Shown here one piece after another: positions 35,701-45,589 of a DNA stretch of 64,000 nt. The DNA lies in assembly GCF_019021925.1 (NCBI RefSeq), contig NZ_CP058990.1, forward strand, positions 2,940,001 to 3,004,000, read 5' to 3'. The position numbers and the translations under genes were made by a program. Each line of letters opens with the position of its first letter. Position 1 is the stretch's first letter. The DNA is from Cellulophaga sp. HaHaR_3_176. Lineage in GTDB: Bacteria > Bacteroidota > Bacteroidia > Flavobacteriales > Flavobacteriaceae. The notes beneath the pieces are model-generated. The model did not search any database and had not been told where the DNA came from. It worked only from the letters and a program-made list of their open reading frames with translations.

Positions 35701-38700
35701 TTAGAAACTATATCTAAGACCTAATTGCATTTGCCACCTTGAAGAATTCAATCCTGAATCATCAATAATGTTTTTTGTATCTGGAGCACTATCATCAAAA
35801 GTAAATGTAGGCGTAGTTCCATCTGCTTGAAAACCTTCAAAATTTAACAACTGAACTTGATTGAAGTTTGTAAAAGTTCTTACACCCCATTTCTTATTCA
35901 ATAAATTTGTGAAATTGAAAATATCAGCCGTAAACTCTATTTTATTTAAAGTTTTTCCTGTGTAAAAACGGAATTCTTGTGCAAACTTTAAATCAACAAT
36001 ATGAGCCCAATCCGAACGAGCTGCGTTTCTTTCTGCAAATTGTCCTCTTCTTGAACTTAAATATTCATCACCTGAAATAAATGCGTCAAGAGATTCCCAT
36101 TGCTGAGCAGCTGTAATAGTAGCGTCTCCACTTGTATAAGGAACTAATTGCGCTTCAGCTAAAGTTGCAGGAACATATGCTAGAGCAGAGAAAGAGCCTG
36201 TATCAGACAATAACCCACTTCCATTATAAACATAACTAAAAGGAGAACCTTCTGAACCTTCGTAGAATACACCTAAACGAGTACGTAAATTATCATTCCA
36301 TTTAAACTCAATAGTTGAATTTGCAATAATTCTATTTCCTGGAGAGAAATCAGACGTTGAAAGATCTGGTCTGTTAGAACCATTAACAGTTTCTAAATTT
36401 CTCCACTGAGAACTATTCTGAGAAGAAGTAGCATCAAATATACCATCAGAATCACCATAAGAGTAAGTCACATGAGATGTTACATCCACTTTAGTTGAGT
36501 AAAAATTCTTACTCAAACCTCCACTAATATTATAAGAACTTCCCTCTCCTGTATTTGATCCTAAATAAATAGCACCATATGTATTATCTAAAGTTCCAAA
36601 ACCATAGTTAGGTCTAGAACCAGCACCAGTTGTTAAAAAACTTGGAGTGTTAGGTAAATTTAGATTTTCATAGGTAACTGCTGTAATATTATCATTCCAA
36701 ATAAAGTCTCCTGAAAATACAATTCCACCAGGTAATTTTTGATCTAATGCTATATTAAGTTTAAATACCTGTGGTAATTTAAAATCTTTTGCAAAAACAT
36801 TTATATCTCCTCCTAAAGCACCTGTACCTGGAAGTGGATCTGCAAATTGATTATTAACATCTGGATTAAATACAGGAACATCAGCACCTGTTAATTCAAC
36901 AGAACCTGCAGTAATACCATTATTATTATATGCACCACCTGGCCATACTAAAGGTATTCTTGACGTAAAAACACCAAGACCACCTCTAATTTGTGTAGAA
37001 CGATTTCCTTTAACATCCCAATTAAAACCTACTCTAGGAGAAAAGTGAGCAGTAGCATCTATACCTTGACCAACACGAGCGCCTTGTAAGTCTTTACCAT
37101 TAGCTTCAAGTAAAGCTACTGAACGAGTGTTAAAATCTTCATTTACTAAACCATCTGCCCAGTAAGGAACATCTATACGCGCACCCATTGTAAATTTAAA
37201 ATTATCTGTAACATTTACTTGATCTTGAATATAAACTCCAAATTGAAATAAATCAAAATCAGCAGCTCCTTGAGAATCATCTCCACTACCACCTAGTAAT
37301 GAATATCCATATCTATATCTGTTACCTTGAGCTCCACCCAAAAAGTCTTCTAAACTGTTATATCTATAAGCACCGAAGTTGTTTCCAAAAAAAACATTAT
37401 AAGCAGAAGATAACTCACTGTTAACACCAACTGTTACGGTATGTCTTCCTGAATAAATTTCAAAATTATCTGTAACAGTAAATACATTTTGCTCTAGCAA
37501 GTTAGCTGTTGAAAATGCTTCAGAACCAAAATAGATAGAAGATCCTGAAGAATCAAATATTTGTACATTAGGAAAAGGGCTTCCAGCAGGACCACGATCA
37601 TCTCTAACACTTGTATAACCTACAACTAAGTTATTTGCAAATTTATCTCCAAATTTAGAACTCAGCTCTAAAGCTGAAGAGTTCGTAATAGACTCAAAGT
37701 TAATTGCATTATTTACAAAGTTAATTGCTCCTTGATTTGATCCATTTGCGTTAAACTGAACTGCTTTAACATAACTATGTTTTAAAGATAATTTATGATC
37801 TTCATTTATGTTCCAGTCAATTTTCGCTATTAATTTATCACTTTGTAATGTTGAAGTATTATTTTCATACCCTCCTGCATCATAGTTATAATTAGTACTT
37901 AAGAAATCTGAAAGTTGAGACAAATCATCTGCTGTAACACTACCTCTGTATGAAGAAATATCAAATGGTTGTGGTGTTTCATTATCTTGTCTTTCGTAAT
38001 TCACGAAATAAAACAATTTATCTTCTACTATAGGACCGCCAACACGTAACCCATAAGTCTGTGATGAAAATTCTGCCAACTTAGTTCTTTCATTACTTCC
38101 TGCAAGACCTACAGGTGTTTTACCTGACAAATCTTGATTTCTATAAAACCCGTAAACAGAACCTTCAATTTGGTTTGTTCCTGATTTTGTAACAGCATTA
38201 ATACTACCTCCAGCAAAACCTGATTGTCTAACATCAAAAGGAGCTACATTAATTTGAAAAGATTCAATCGCATCTAAAGAGATAGGACTAACCCCTGTTT
38301 GACCTCCATTGGTACCATTACCAGCAAGACCAAAAACATCATTATTTACAGCTCCATCAATATAAATAGCATTGTATCTATTATTTTGACCTGCAATTGA
38401 AATAACATCATCACCTGAAACCTGAGCTTGAGGAGTTAATCTAGCAAAATCAGCAATATTTCTAGAAATTGTTGGTAATGAGCTAACTTGCTTTTGAGAA
38501 ACATTTGTTCCTGCTCCAGTTTTACCTGAATCAAACAAACCGTTTGATTGTGCAGTTATCACTATTTCATCAAGTTCATTTGCAGACTCTCCAAGTTTTA
38601 CACTAAACCTTTGAGCATCTCCTAATTGAAGATATAAATCTTCTTTCTTGTAGTCAACATAACCAATATAAGAAATAGTTAACTTGTAAGGGCCACCTAC

Positions 38701-38913
38701 TCTCATGTTAGATACTCTATAGTATCCATCAAAATCTGTTGCGGCACCATAAGTGGATCCAGAAGGTGTGTGAATCGCAACTACACTTGCCCCTGGCAAA
38801 GGTTCTCCGGTCTCATCAGTTACTTGCCCTCCGATTGCAGAGGTTGTAACCCCTTGTGAAAAAGCAACTGCCGTAAAAAGTAAACCGACAATTGTGAAAT
38901 ACAATTTTCTCAT
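35701..38913 (-). CDS. Oar-like TonB-dependent receptor with regulatory-like domain
   Basis: A 1070-residue outer-membrane protein. After a signal peptide (YFTIVGLLFTAVAFSQG) come a carboxypeptidase regulatory-like domain (about 28-110; GGQVTDETGEPLPGASVVA), a plug with the hallmark NAPFDVRQSGFAGGSINAVTKSGTN shortened here to QSGFAGGSINAVTKSGTN, and a large barrel ending in WQMQLGLRYSF. This layout is that of the Oar family, known from Myxococcus and very common as an abundant outer-membrane protein in Bacteroidota. It takes part in protein/protease export or large-substrate transport. A near-consensus -7 box (CACTTTTG, one mismatch) lies about 35 bases upstream of the ATG. Transcription ends in the terminator at 35648-35684. 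Confidence 0.92.
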   Translation of the reverse strand: MRKLYFTIVGLLFTAVAFSQGVTTSAIGGQVTDETGEPLPGASVVAIHTPSGSTYGAATDFDGYYRVSNMRVGGPYKLTISYIGYVDYKKEDLYLQLGDAQRFSVKLGESANELDEIVITAQSNGLFDSGKTGAGTNVSQKQVSSLPTISRNIADFARLTPQAQVSGDDVISIAGQNNRYNAIYIDGAVNNDVFGLAGNGTNGGQTGVSPISLDAIESFQINVAPFDVRQSGFAGGSINAVTKSGTNQIEGSVYGFYRNQDLSGKTPVGLAGSNERTKLAEFSSQTYGLRVGGPIVEDKLFYFVNYERQDNETPQPFDISSYRGSVTADDLSQLSDFLSTNYNYDAGGYENNTSTLQSDKLIAKIDWNINEDHKLSLKHSYVKAVQFNANGSNQGAINFVNNAINFESITNSSALELSSKFGDKFANNLVVGYTSVRDDRGPAGSPFPNVQIFDSSGSSIYFGSEAFSTANLLEQNVFTVTDNFEIYSGRHTVTVGVNSELSSAYNVFFGNNFGAYRYNSLEDFLGGAQGNRYRYGYSLLGGSGDDSQGAADFDLFQFGVYIQDQVNVTDNFKFTMGARIDVPYWADGLVNEDFNTRSVALLEANGKDLQGARVGQGIDATAHFSPRVGFNWDVKGNRSTQIRGGLGVFTSRIPLVWPGGAYNNNGITAGSVELTGADVPVFNPDVNNQFADPLPGTGALGGDINVFAKDFKLPQVFKLNIALDQKLPGGIVFSGDFIWNDNITAVTYENLNLPNTPSFLTTGAGSRPNYGFGTLDNTYGAIYLGSNTGEGSSYNISGGLSKNFYSTKVDVTSHVTYSYGDSDGIFDATSSQNSSQWRNLETVNGSNRPDLSTSDFSPGNRIIANSTIEFKWNDNLRTRLGVFYEGSEGSPFSYVYNGSGLLSDTGSFSALAYVPATLAEAQLVPYTSGDATITAAQQWESLDAFISGDEYLSSRRGQFAERNAARSDWAHIVDLKFAQEFRFYTGKTLNKIEFTADIFNFTNLLNKKWGVRTFTNFNQVQLLNFEGFQADGTTPTFTFDDSAPDTKNIIDDSGLNSSRWQMQLGLRYSF

Positions 38914-38947
38914 TTTTAAGTGTTTTTTTAGTTTTAGTTTTTCGCTG

Positions 38948-38955
38948 CAAAAGTG
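38948..38955 (-). promoter_or_regulatory. Candidate -7 box for the Oar-like receptor
   Basis: The minus-strand sequence CACTTTTG matches TAnnTTTG with one mismatch and lies 34 bases upstream of the receptor ATG. Confidence 0.35.
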
Positions 38956-39061
38956 GAATATTAATTACACTTGAACATTAACAAAACGTTAAATTAGTCT
39001 TCACAAATTTAACATAAAAAAACACTCGCAATACTTGAAGAACAATAAGTTATCAAATTCC

Positions 39062-39097
39062 TTTAAGAAATAATAAATTCCTTAATTATTTCTTAAA
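39062..39097 (-). repeat. Perfect 13-bp inverted repeat at the pgi stop codon
   Basis: TTTAAGAAATAAT and ATTATTTCTTAAA flank a 10-base loop and include the last codons and the TAA of pgi. It is AT-only apart from a G/C pair and lacks a following T-run, so it may be a weak transcription end or an mRNA 3' stabiliser. Confidence 0.45.
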
Positions 39098-40723
39098 TTT
39101 TTGCAAAAGTTGCAACGTTGATGAATCATGACTACTTATTTCTGAATTCTCTATATCCTTTAAAATAGTTGTCGCTAGTTGCTTTCCTAACTCAACACCC
39201 CATTGATCGTAGCTAAATATGTTCCAAACGATGCCTTGAACAAATATTTTATGTTCATACAAAGCTATAAGTGACCCTAAACTTTTAGGGGTTAGCTTAT
39301 TTATAAGAATTGAATTTGTTGGATTATTACCTTCAAAAACTTTAAAAGGTACTAAATCTTCGATGGCATTTTTATCCATTCCTTTTTCAGACAACTCACT
39401 TCTTACCTCATCTGCTCCTTTACCATTCATTAAAGCTTCAGTTTGTGCAAAATAATTTGCCATTAGCTTATTATGGTGATCAGTATCACCATGTAAAGAA
39501 TCTTTATAACCAATAAAATCTGTCGGAATCAACTTCGAACCTTGGTGTATTAATTGAAAAAAGGCATGTTGAGAATTTGTACCTGGCTCTCCCCAAATAA
39601 TAGTTCCTGTTTGGTAGCTTACTTTTTTACCATTTCTATCTACAGTTTTACCATTACTTTCCATTATACCCTGTTGTAAGTATGCTGAAAAACGACTTAA
39701 ATATTGTGTATAAGGAATTATGGCTTCTGTTTCTGCTCCATAAAAATTATTATACCAAACACTTATTAATGCTAAAACAACTGGAATGTTAGCATCAAAA
39801 TCAGTTGATTTAAAATGCTCATCCATCTCATTAGCTCCCACTAATAAATCATCAAAATTTTTGAAACCTACTGCTAAAGCTATTGATAGCCCAACTGCGC
39901 TCCATAATGAAAAGCGACCACCAACCCAGTCCCACATCGGAAATACGTTTTCAGGTGCAATACCAAATTCTGCTATTTTTTCTGTATTTGTTGATACTGC
40001 CGCAAAGTGCTTAGCAACATCTGCTTGTGTAGCATGCTTTAAAAACCACTTTTTTATAGTTGTAGCATTACTCAATGTTTCTTGAGTAGTAAATGTTTTT
40101 GAAACTACTACAAATAAAGTTGTCTCTGGATCAAGGTGCTTTAATGTTTCATATACATGATCACCATCTACATTAGATACAAAATGCATTTTTAAATGGT
40201 TTGCATAAAACTTCAAACCTTCAGTAACCATTGCTGGTCCTAAATCAGAACCTCCAATACCTATATTAACTACATCTGTAAAAGCCTTACCCGTAAAACC
40301 TTTCTTATCTCCAGAAATTACACTTTCTGTAAAAATCTTAATCTTTTCTTTTACTTCGTATATTTCAGGAACAACATTCTCACCATCCACTACTACAGAA
40401 TCTGTTTTTTTAGCTCTTAAAGCGGTATGCAAAACAGCCCTACCTTCTGTCTTATTTATAATATCACCCTCAAAATATTTACTAATAGCATCTTTTAAGT
40501 TTACCTCTTTAGCTAATTCTAAAAGTAATGTTATCGTTTCTTTCGAGATTCTGTTTTTCGAATAGTCAACTAAAAAATCATTCCATTTAATTGTAAAATC
40601 ACCTGCTCTACTTGCATCTTTAAGAAATAGATTTTTAATCTCTGTATTTTTTGAATCATCAAAATGAGATTGTAATTTTTTCCAAGAATTTGTTGTTGAA
40701 GGGTTGCTATTCTGTAGTGCCAT
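39086..40723 (-). CDS. pgi: Glucose-6-phosphate isomerase
   Basis: Glycolysis/gluconeogenesis enzyme of 545 residues interconverting glucose-6-phosphate and fructose-6-phosphate. The two SIS domains and signature motifs are visible: [60 protein letters not shown] (with the catalytic Glu and His) and the late conserved [16 protein letters not shown] that carries the catalytic Lys. Length is normal for the bacterial/eukaryotic large form. It starts one base after the stop of the M23 peptidase gene, so it is transcribed with tryptophan dioxygenase and the peptidase. Confidence 0.97.
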   Translation of the reverse strand: MALQNSNPSTTNSWKKLQSHFDDSKNTEIKNLFLKDASRAGDFTIKWNDFLVDYSKNRISKETITLLLELAKEVNLKDAISKYFEGDIINKTEGRAVLHTALRAKKTDSVVVDGENVVPEIYEVKEKIKIFTESVISGDKKGFTGKAFTDVVNIGIGGSDLGPAMVTEGLKFYANHLKMHFVSNVDGDHVYETLKHLDPETTLFVVVSKTFTTQETLSNATTIKKWFLKHATQADVAKHFAAVSTNTEKIAEFGIAPENVFPMWDWVGGRFSLWSAVGLSIALAVGFKNFDDLLVGANEMDEHFKSTDFDANIPVVLALISVWYNNFYGAETEAIIPYTQYLSRFSAYLQQGIMESNGKTVDRNGKKVSYQTGTIIWGEPGTNSQHAFFQLIHQGSKLIPTDFIGYKDSLHGDTDHHNKLMANYFAQTEALMNGKGADEVRSELSEKGMDKNAIEDLVPFKVFEGNNPTNSILINKLTPKSLGSLIALYEHKIFVQGIVWNIFSYDQWGVELGKQLATTILKDIENSEISSHDSSTLQLLQKFKK

Positions 40724-40724
40724 T

Positions 40725-42002
40725 TTAGTTCTGTGTTATCTGTTGTTCTTCTTCTTTTTCAATAATTGTATACTCAACATTATCCAATTTAGTTTTAATT
40801 GGATTAATAAATTTTAAATAGTCCGCTCTTAAAGAATCGACTATAGGGTCTGCTGCTGGTAATTTTTCTTTTAAAGGATCGACTTGTTGGCCGTTTTTCC
40901 AAAAACGATAACACACATGTGGACCACCTGTATTACCCGTCATCCCAATCCAACCTATTACATCACCTTGTTTTACAAAGTCACCCTTCTTTACATTCTG
41001 ATTTTTCATATGTAAATACTGAGTACTATAGGTGCCATTATGTTCTATTTTAACATACTTTCCGTTTCCTCCTCTTCTAGTAGACTCTACAACGGTACCA
41101 TTTGCAGTTGCCAAAATTGGCGTACCCAATGGCGCTGCATAATCAGTACCTTTATGTGGGCGAAGTTTATAACCGTAATATTTGATTCTTCTATTAAGAT
41201 TAAACCTAGATGATATTCTACTAAACTCAACCGGTGCTTTTAAAAACGTTCTTCTCAAGTTTTTTGCTGCATCATCATAATATTCAGTAATATTTTTTAA
41301 AGAATCGACTTGATACTCGAAACCATAAAAAGATTCTCCATTGTGTTCAAAATAAGCCGCCTCTATAGGTTCTGCACCTGCGTAAATAGAATCATTGATA
41401 TACTTTTCTTTATAAATAACCTTAAATTTATCACCTTTTTGAAGTCTAAAAAAGTCAATAGACCACGCATATATTTCAGAGAGATTATTGGTAACCATAT
41501 AATCTATCCCTTGTTCATTAATTGCAGTTGATAAATTAGACGTAATTACACCTGATGCTACCCTTTCTACATATTTCACATTTTTCTTGCTTCTATATGC
41601 TACTACAGAATCTCTTAAATCAACCACGGTATAATTTATTCTGTCGTTTTCATAAACAAAATATTGTGTTGTTTGTGTAGTGTCTTTTGATTTTAAAATA
41701 GCATATGGTTTCCCTATTTGTATTTTTCGAACATCAAAAGTATCTTTAAGCTCAGTTGATACTTTAAAAATTTTCTGGTAATCAACCTTATTTTGCAACA
41801 TCAACTCACCAAAACTATCTCCATTTCGGACTGTGTCTCTAACAATTTCAAAATCGGCAATATTAAAGCCATAAGCTTCAATAATTACAGGTTTTTCAAT
41901 TACTTCTACTTTTTCAATTTTTTCATTAGCAGTTTTTTTATCTCCACATGAAAATAAAAGAAGACTGCTTAAAATACCTAAACAAAATTTTTGTGCTCTC
42001 AA
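40725..42002 (-). CDS. M23-family metallopeptidase lipoprotein
   Basis: A 425-residue envelope peptidase. The signal ([15 protein letters not shown]) is lipidated at about Cys19. Beta-rich and LysM-like segments follow ([14 protein letters not shown]), then an M23 zinc endopeptidase domain at about 280-385: [11 protein letters not shown] gives the first His and Asp, and the HxH pair and late His come from YLHMKNQNV and GGPHVCYRF. Such enzymes cut peptidoglycan cross-links. The start must be the TTG at 42002, two bases after the stop of the dioxygenase gene, as no ATG is in frame; translation is presumably coupled. pgi follows after one base. Confidence 0.9.
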   Translation of the reverse strand: MRAQKFCLGILSSLLLFSCGDKKTANEKIEKVEVIEKPVIIEAYGFNIADFEIVRDTVRNGDSFGELMLQNKVDYQKIFKVSTELKDTFDVRKIQIGKPYAILKSKDTTQTTQYFVYENDRINYTVVDLRDSVVAYRSKKNVKYVERVASGVITSNLSTAINEQGIDYMVTNNLSEIYAWSIDFFRLQKGDKFKVIYKEKYINDSIYAGAEPIEAAYFEHNGESFYGFEYQVDSLKNITEYYDDAAKNLRRTFLKAPVEFSRISSRFNLNRRIKYYGYKLRPHKGTDYAAPLGTPILATANGTVVESTRRGGNGKYVKIEHNGTYSTQYLHMKNQNVKKGDFVKQGDVIGWIGMTGNTGGPHVCYRFWKNGQQVDPLKEKLPAADPIVDSLRADYLKFINPIKTKLDNVEYTIIEKEEEQQITQN

Positions 42003-42004
42003 TT

Positions 42005-42970
42005 CTATAAACTTTTCTCAGGGTTAAAGATATGGTCTACCCATTGTTTTCCCCAATCATTTAACTCATCTTTAGTGTATAATTCTGGAAAGAAGATAAT
42101 TTTCTGAAAACTTGGCGGCAAATATTCTTTCCAATTTGTACCTCCTGTTGCATCTACAGGTTTTTTATCTTTTGCTAAATATCTATAAGCTGAACCCATA
42201 TGCATTAACGGCCAGTTTACATTTGCATTAATATCTAATTCCTTCAATGCCTTTATCAGCTCAGGGTTTGCTTGTTCGTCTTTACTAAGGTTTAAATATT
42301 TAGAATATATAGTTTTGTTTTGCACTTGCTTTGCAATTCTTATTAAACGAGGTGTATATCGATATTCAAACTGCTTAAGTGTTAATGTTTTCTCGCCAGT
42401 TTCTTTATCTGTAGCTCCTTTTTTCCAATAAATATTTTCATATAGATCTTCAATACTGTTTTCAGATGAAAACACTTCTCGTTCTGTATGGTGCACCAAA
42501 TACTCTAATGGAGTAGAATGTATCTCAATCATTCTATATTGAGCAGACTGAAAACCACTTGCTGGCAATAAAGCCATTCTATATTGCAAAAATTGCTCTC
42601 TTTGCATACCATTAATCATGATACTGAACGAAGATATTAAAGCTCTATAATAGCTATTTATTCGAGTTGCTTTTTCTATAAAAAAATCAACAGCTTGAGT
42701 TTTATCATCAATCAGCTGTTTTTGTTCGTGCAAAATCAACTTAAAATACAATTCTGTAATCTGGTGATACATGATGAAAATTTCTTCATCAGGAAAATGA
42801 GTTCTTGGTATTTGTAAACTCAATAAGGTGTCTAAATGAATATAATCCCAATATGTTAAGTAGCGTTGGTATAAAAGACCATCTAAATAAGAGCTTAGAT
42901 CTTGACCCGAGTTCTTATACTTTTCTTCTAATTTGGAGATCTGTAAATCAATTTTCTCTTTATTTTTCAA
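42005..42970 (-). CDS. Tryptophan 2,3-dioxygenase
   Basis: A cytoplasmic haem dioxygenase of 321 residues that opens the indole ring of tryptophan in the kynurenine pathway. YWDYIHLDTLLSLQ and EEIFIMYHQITELYFKLILHEQ match the distal segment with the substrate-binding His. LMHMGSAYRYL carries the proximal haem ligand His257, and DATGGTNW corresponds to the C-terminal TGGSSG loop. Length is typical of the TDO family rather than IDO. The start is TTG at 42970; no in-frame ATG lies upstream. A -7 box lies at 43017-43024. It heads an operon with an M23 peptidase and pgi. Confidence 0.88.
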   Translation of the reverse strand: MKNKEKIDLQISKLEEKYKNSGQDLSSYLDGLLYQRYLTYWDYIHLDTLLSLQIPRTHFPDEEIFIMYHQITELYFKLILHEQKQLIDDKTQAVDFFIEKATRINSYYRALISSFSIMINGMQREQFLQYRMALLPASGFQSAQYRMIEIHSTPLEYLVHHTEREVFSSENSIEDLYENIYWKKGATDKETGEKTLTLKQFEYRYTPRLIRIAKQVQNKTIYSKYLNLSKDEQANPELIKALKELDINANVNWPLMHMGSAYRYLAKDKKPVDATGGTNWKEYLPPSFQKIIFFPELYTKDELNDWGKQWVDHIFNPEKSL

Positions 42971-43016
42971 ATGAAAAAATTTTAATTGGAGATTAATTAT
43001 AAAAATATGTTGAATA

Positions 43017-43024
43017 CAAAAATA
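43017..43024 (-). promoter_or_regulatory. -7 promoter box (TATTTTTG) of the dioxygenase operon
   Basis: A perfect minus-strand TAnnTTTG box ends 46 bases before the TTG start of the tryptophan dioxygenase gene. Confidence 0.45.
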
Positions 43025-43095
43025 GGATAAAGTATTTACATAAAATTATTTATGCACAAACAACACAAACATTACCAATTATTGGTGAATTTTAA

Positions 43096-43884
43096 TTAAT
43101 CCATAATTATTTTAAACTGATTTTTAAGCCCATTATAGCCATCTAAATCTGCTTTTATTGAACCAACAGCTATATCTGCCTTTATTCTTATTGGAATTTT
43201 ATTATCATCATTAGAAACCCACAATGACAAACTCTCTTCTTCTTTAAAAATTCGACCTGACTGCACATAAGGTCTAAATTTTAAACACTCAACTTTGCCG
43301 TATTTTGTTTTCAAAATTTCTTTGCCAACATATTTTAATTTAAATTGATATACCCCATCATCATCATATAACATATCTAACTTTATATACTCACCAATTA
43401 CCAAATCTGAAAATTCATAATTTTTTCGGATATGGTAAAATGCAGAAATCAAATCTTGAACACCACTGTTAATATCAAAAGTGAATTTTTTGTCACTTTT
43501 TTTGTCATTTAAGATTGCCTTGTTTTTTGAATAGTCAAAATTAATCTCAACATCTTTAGTATAACCTCCTTCGTTAATATTTCTAACAAACTTATACGGT
43601 CTACCATCTACCTTGTCAAAGTAACTTTCATAAACATCTTCTACTTTAAAAAAAGCTTTAGCTAAACCAGTAGTTTTACCTTCTCCTCTAACTCTATAAA
43701 CATTTTTGCCGTCTACCTTATCATTAGTTATGTGTAATGTAGCAATGCTTGCATTAAAAATACCATAATGAATTCTAAATTTTAACCACTCACCCGTTTC
43801 AAAAGATTCTTTCTTTTCTTGAGCCGATGCTATTGTGGTAAAAATCAACAATAAAGCTATTAGGTATGAATTTACTTTTTTCAT
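43096..43884 (-). CDS. DUF3108 exported protein
   Basis: A 262-residue protein with a signal peptide (SYLIALLLIFTTIASAQ). The mature part has the DUF3108 beta-rich pattern: EWLKFRIHYGIFNASIATLHI, YESYFDKVDGRPYKFVRNIN, DLISAFYHIRKNY, CLKFRPYVQSGRIF and LSLWVSNDDNKIPIRIKADIAVGSIKADL. Proteins of this family are likely periplasmic or outer-membrane-associated; function is not established. A perfect -7 box is 35 bases upstream. Although it lies between hpd and the dioxygenase gene, it has its own promoter and is preceded by a terminator. Confidence 0.88.
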   Translation of the reverse strand: MKKVNSYLIALLLIFTTIASAQEKKESFETGEWLKFRIHYGIFNASIATLHITNDKVDGKNVYRVRGEGKTTGLAKAFFKVEDVYESYFDKVDGRPYKFVRNINEGGYTKDVEINFDYSKNKAILNDKKSDKKFTFDINSGVQDLISAFYHIRKNYEFSDLVIGEYIKLDMLYDDDGVYQFKLKYVGKEILKTKYGKVECLKFRPYVQSGRIFKEEESLSLWVSNDDNKIPIRIKADIAVGSIKADLDGYNGLKNQFKIIMD

Positions 43885-43918
43885 GCTATTTCTTTTTATG
43901 CCTTATGAGCATTTGTGC

Positions 43919-43926
43919 CAAATTTA
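43919..43926 (-). promoter_or_regulatory. -7 promoter box (TAAATTTG) of the DUF3108 gene
   Basis: A perfect minus-strand TAnnTTTG box ends 35 bases before the ATG at 43884. Confidence 0.5.
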
Positions 43927-44023
43927 AAAGTAGCCTTTGTAAAATTAAGAAAAAGGGAATCACAAAATGTACTTTACATTATGTTAAACAAAATTTATTC
44001 CAAAGTATTGTTTTAAATTAAAA

Positions 44024-44057
44024 GTATAAAAAAAGCCCAGTGTTTCCACTGGGCTTT
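44024..44057 (-). terminator. Strong terminator (GAAA tetraloop) ending the small RNA and hpd
   Basis: The stem aaagcccagtg / cactgggcttt with a GAAA loop on the minus strand is followed by a run of seven T. It ends the small-RNA candidate and also any hpd read-through. Confidence 0.9.
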
Positions 44058-44131
44058 CCCTAAATAACCAACCAAACTTTAAATTATGAAAAACAATACT
44101 TAAAGTTAATAAGGGAACCACCCCTTATTTG
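44024..44131 (-). ncRNA. Candidate structured small RNA, about 108 nt
   Basis: Read on the minus strand, three consecutive hairpins fill this gap between hpd and the DUF3108 gene. Hairpin 1 (44108-44129) is an 8-bp perfect stem AATAAGGG/CCCTTATT with loop GTGGTT. Hairpin 2 (44075-44107), directly adjacent, has an 8-bp perfect stem AACTTTAA/TTAAAGTT. After a GU-rich single strand comes an 11-bp GC-rich stem CCCAGTG with a GAAA tetraloop and a T-run, a strong terminator. A perfect -7 box (44136-44143) is placed to start transcription near 44131. Spacing, tetraloop and terminator together make a free-standing RNA more likely than a chance hairpin. It could also be an attenuator for the DUF3108 gene. 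No RNA family was matched. Confidence 0.6.
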
Positions 44132-44135
44132 ATTT

Positions 44136-44143
44136 CAAAATTA
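44136..44143 (-). promoter_or_regulatory. -7 promoter box (TAATTTTG) of the small RNA
   Basis: A perfect TAnnTTTG box on the minus strand, five bases upstream of the predicted start of hairpin 1. No clear -33 TTTG box is present. Confidence 0.5.
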
Positions 44144-44253
44144 CAACAAAGCTTTTATTTTAAAATCAGTTTTAACGTACTTTAACTATAGCGTTAACAG
44201 TAATTTATATTTATGGTTAGAAATTTAAACTTTTATTAAGAAAAATTACAATT

Positions 44254-45417
44254 TTAAAGAGTGCCTCGAGCTTCTTGCTCACGCTCAATAGCCTCAAAAA
44301 GTGCTTTAAAATTACCCACACCAAATGATTGAGCTCCTTTTCTTTGGATAATTTCGATAAACAAAGTTGGCCTATCTACAATAGTTTTTGTAAAAATTTG
44401 CAATAAATAACCTTCTTCATCTCTATCTATTAATATACCATGCTTTTTCAGCACTTCTACATCTTCATCTATATTACCAACACGCTCTAGCAAATCGTCA
44501 TAATATTCCTCAGGCACATATAAAAACTCCACCCCTCTATCTCTCATTGCCGATACAGTTGCCACTATATCATCAGTAGCCAAGGCCATGTGCTGTACCC
44601 CTGGTCCATTATTAAAGTCTAAATATTCTTCTATCTGAGATTTCTTTTTCCCCTTAGCAGGCTCGTTTATTGGAAATTTAACTCTCCCATTTCCATTACT
44701 CATTACTTTACTCATTAAAGCAGTATATTCTGTAGCTATATCATCATCTACAAAAGACACAATTTGAGCAAAGCCCATAACCTCCCCATAAAACTTGCAC
44801 CAGGTATTCATCTCATCCCAACCTACATTACCCACCATGTGGTCAATAAATTTAATACCTGTTGGTTCTGGATTATAATGTGATTCCCATTTTCTATAAC
44901 CTGGTAAAAATATGCCATCATAATTTTTACGCTCTACAAATATGTGAACTGTTTCGCCATACGTATATACACCTGAACGAACAACTTTACCGTTTTCATC
45001 CTCCTCTACTGTTGGTTTTAAATAAGGCTTAGCCCCTCGCTTAGTAGTTTCCTCAAATGCCTTTGCAGCATCATCAACCCATAAAGCAACAACCTTTACT
45101 GCATCGCCATGTTCATCAATATGCCTATTAATCTCACCACCTTTACCCAAAGGTGTAGTCAACACCAATCGTATTTTATCTTGCTTTAAAACGTAAGAAA
45201 CCCGATCCTTAACACCCGTTTCTAGCCCCGCATAAGCCTCTGATTGAAAACCAAACGCTGTTTTATAAAAATGCGCAGATTGCTTTGCGTTACCCACATA
45301 AAGCTCTACATAATCTGTTCCTAATAAAGGAAGAAAATCTTCTGCTTCTTTGAATAATTTTTTAAGAGAGTATTCTGTATTTTTTAAATCTTTTAAGTTT
45401 TTTATTTCTGCTGCCAT
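44254..45417 (-). CDS. hppD: 4-hydroxyphenylpyruvate dioxygenase
   Basis: A non-haem iron enzyme of 387 residues in tyrosine catabolism, converting 4-hydroxyphenylpyruvate to homogentisate. The two-domain vicinal-oxygen-chelate fold is present. The iron triad can be followed as His in KFIDHMVGNV, His in GPGVQHMALATDDI and Glu in TLFIEIIQRKG near the C-terminus. The C-terminal helix segment FGVGNFKALFEAIEREQEARG is the usual gate helix. Length is normal. Start ATG at 45417. The gene is separated from the DUF3108 gene by the small-RNA candidate and its terminator. Confidence 0.96.
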   Translation of the reverse strand: MAAEIKNLKDLKNTEYSLKKLFKEAEDFLPLLGTDYVELYVGNAKQSAHFYKTAFGFQSEAYAGLETGVKDRVSYVLKQDKIRLVLTTPLGKGGEINRHIDEHGDAVKVVALWVDDAAKAFEETTKRGAKPYLKPTVEEDENGKVVRSGVYTYGETVHIFVERKNYDGIFLPGYRKWESHYNPEPTGIKFIDHMVGNVGWDEMNTWCKFYGEVMGFAQIVSFVDDDIATEYTALMSKVMSNGNGRVKFPINEPAKGKKKSQIEEYLDFNNGPGVQHMALATDDIVATVSAMRDRGVEFLYVPEEYYDDLLERVGNIDEDVEVLKKHGILIDRDEEGYLLQIFTKTIVDRPTLFIEIIQRKGAQSFGVGNFKALFEAIEREQEARGTL

Positions 45418-45589
45418 ATTATTTTTTTGATTTTTAATTTGTAGAAAAGTAAAGTCACCCCTCTTGAAAAAGAAGGCTCAAAAAAAATTACCACATCGCC
45501 CTAAGGTGGGCTGTAATATCAACTCTATATTGTAGCATAACACAAATATCGTAAAATTAACTTTAACTCTCTACTATTTAGTATACACC

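Noticed and set aside
39062..39097. Terminator for pgi
   Set aside because: The inverted repeat is perfect but almost only A/T and has no T-run, so it is listed as a repeat and not as a terminator.
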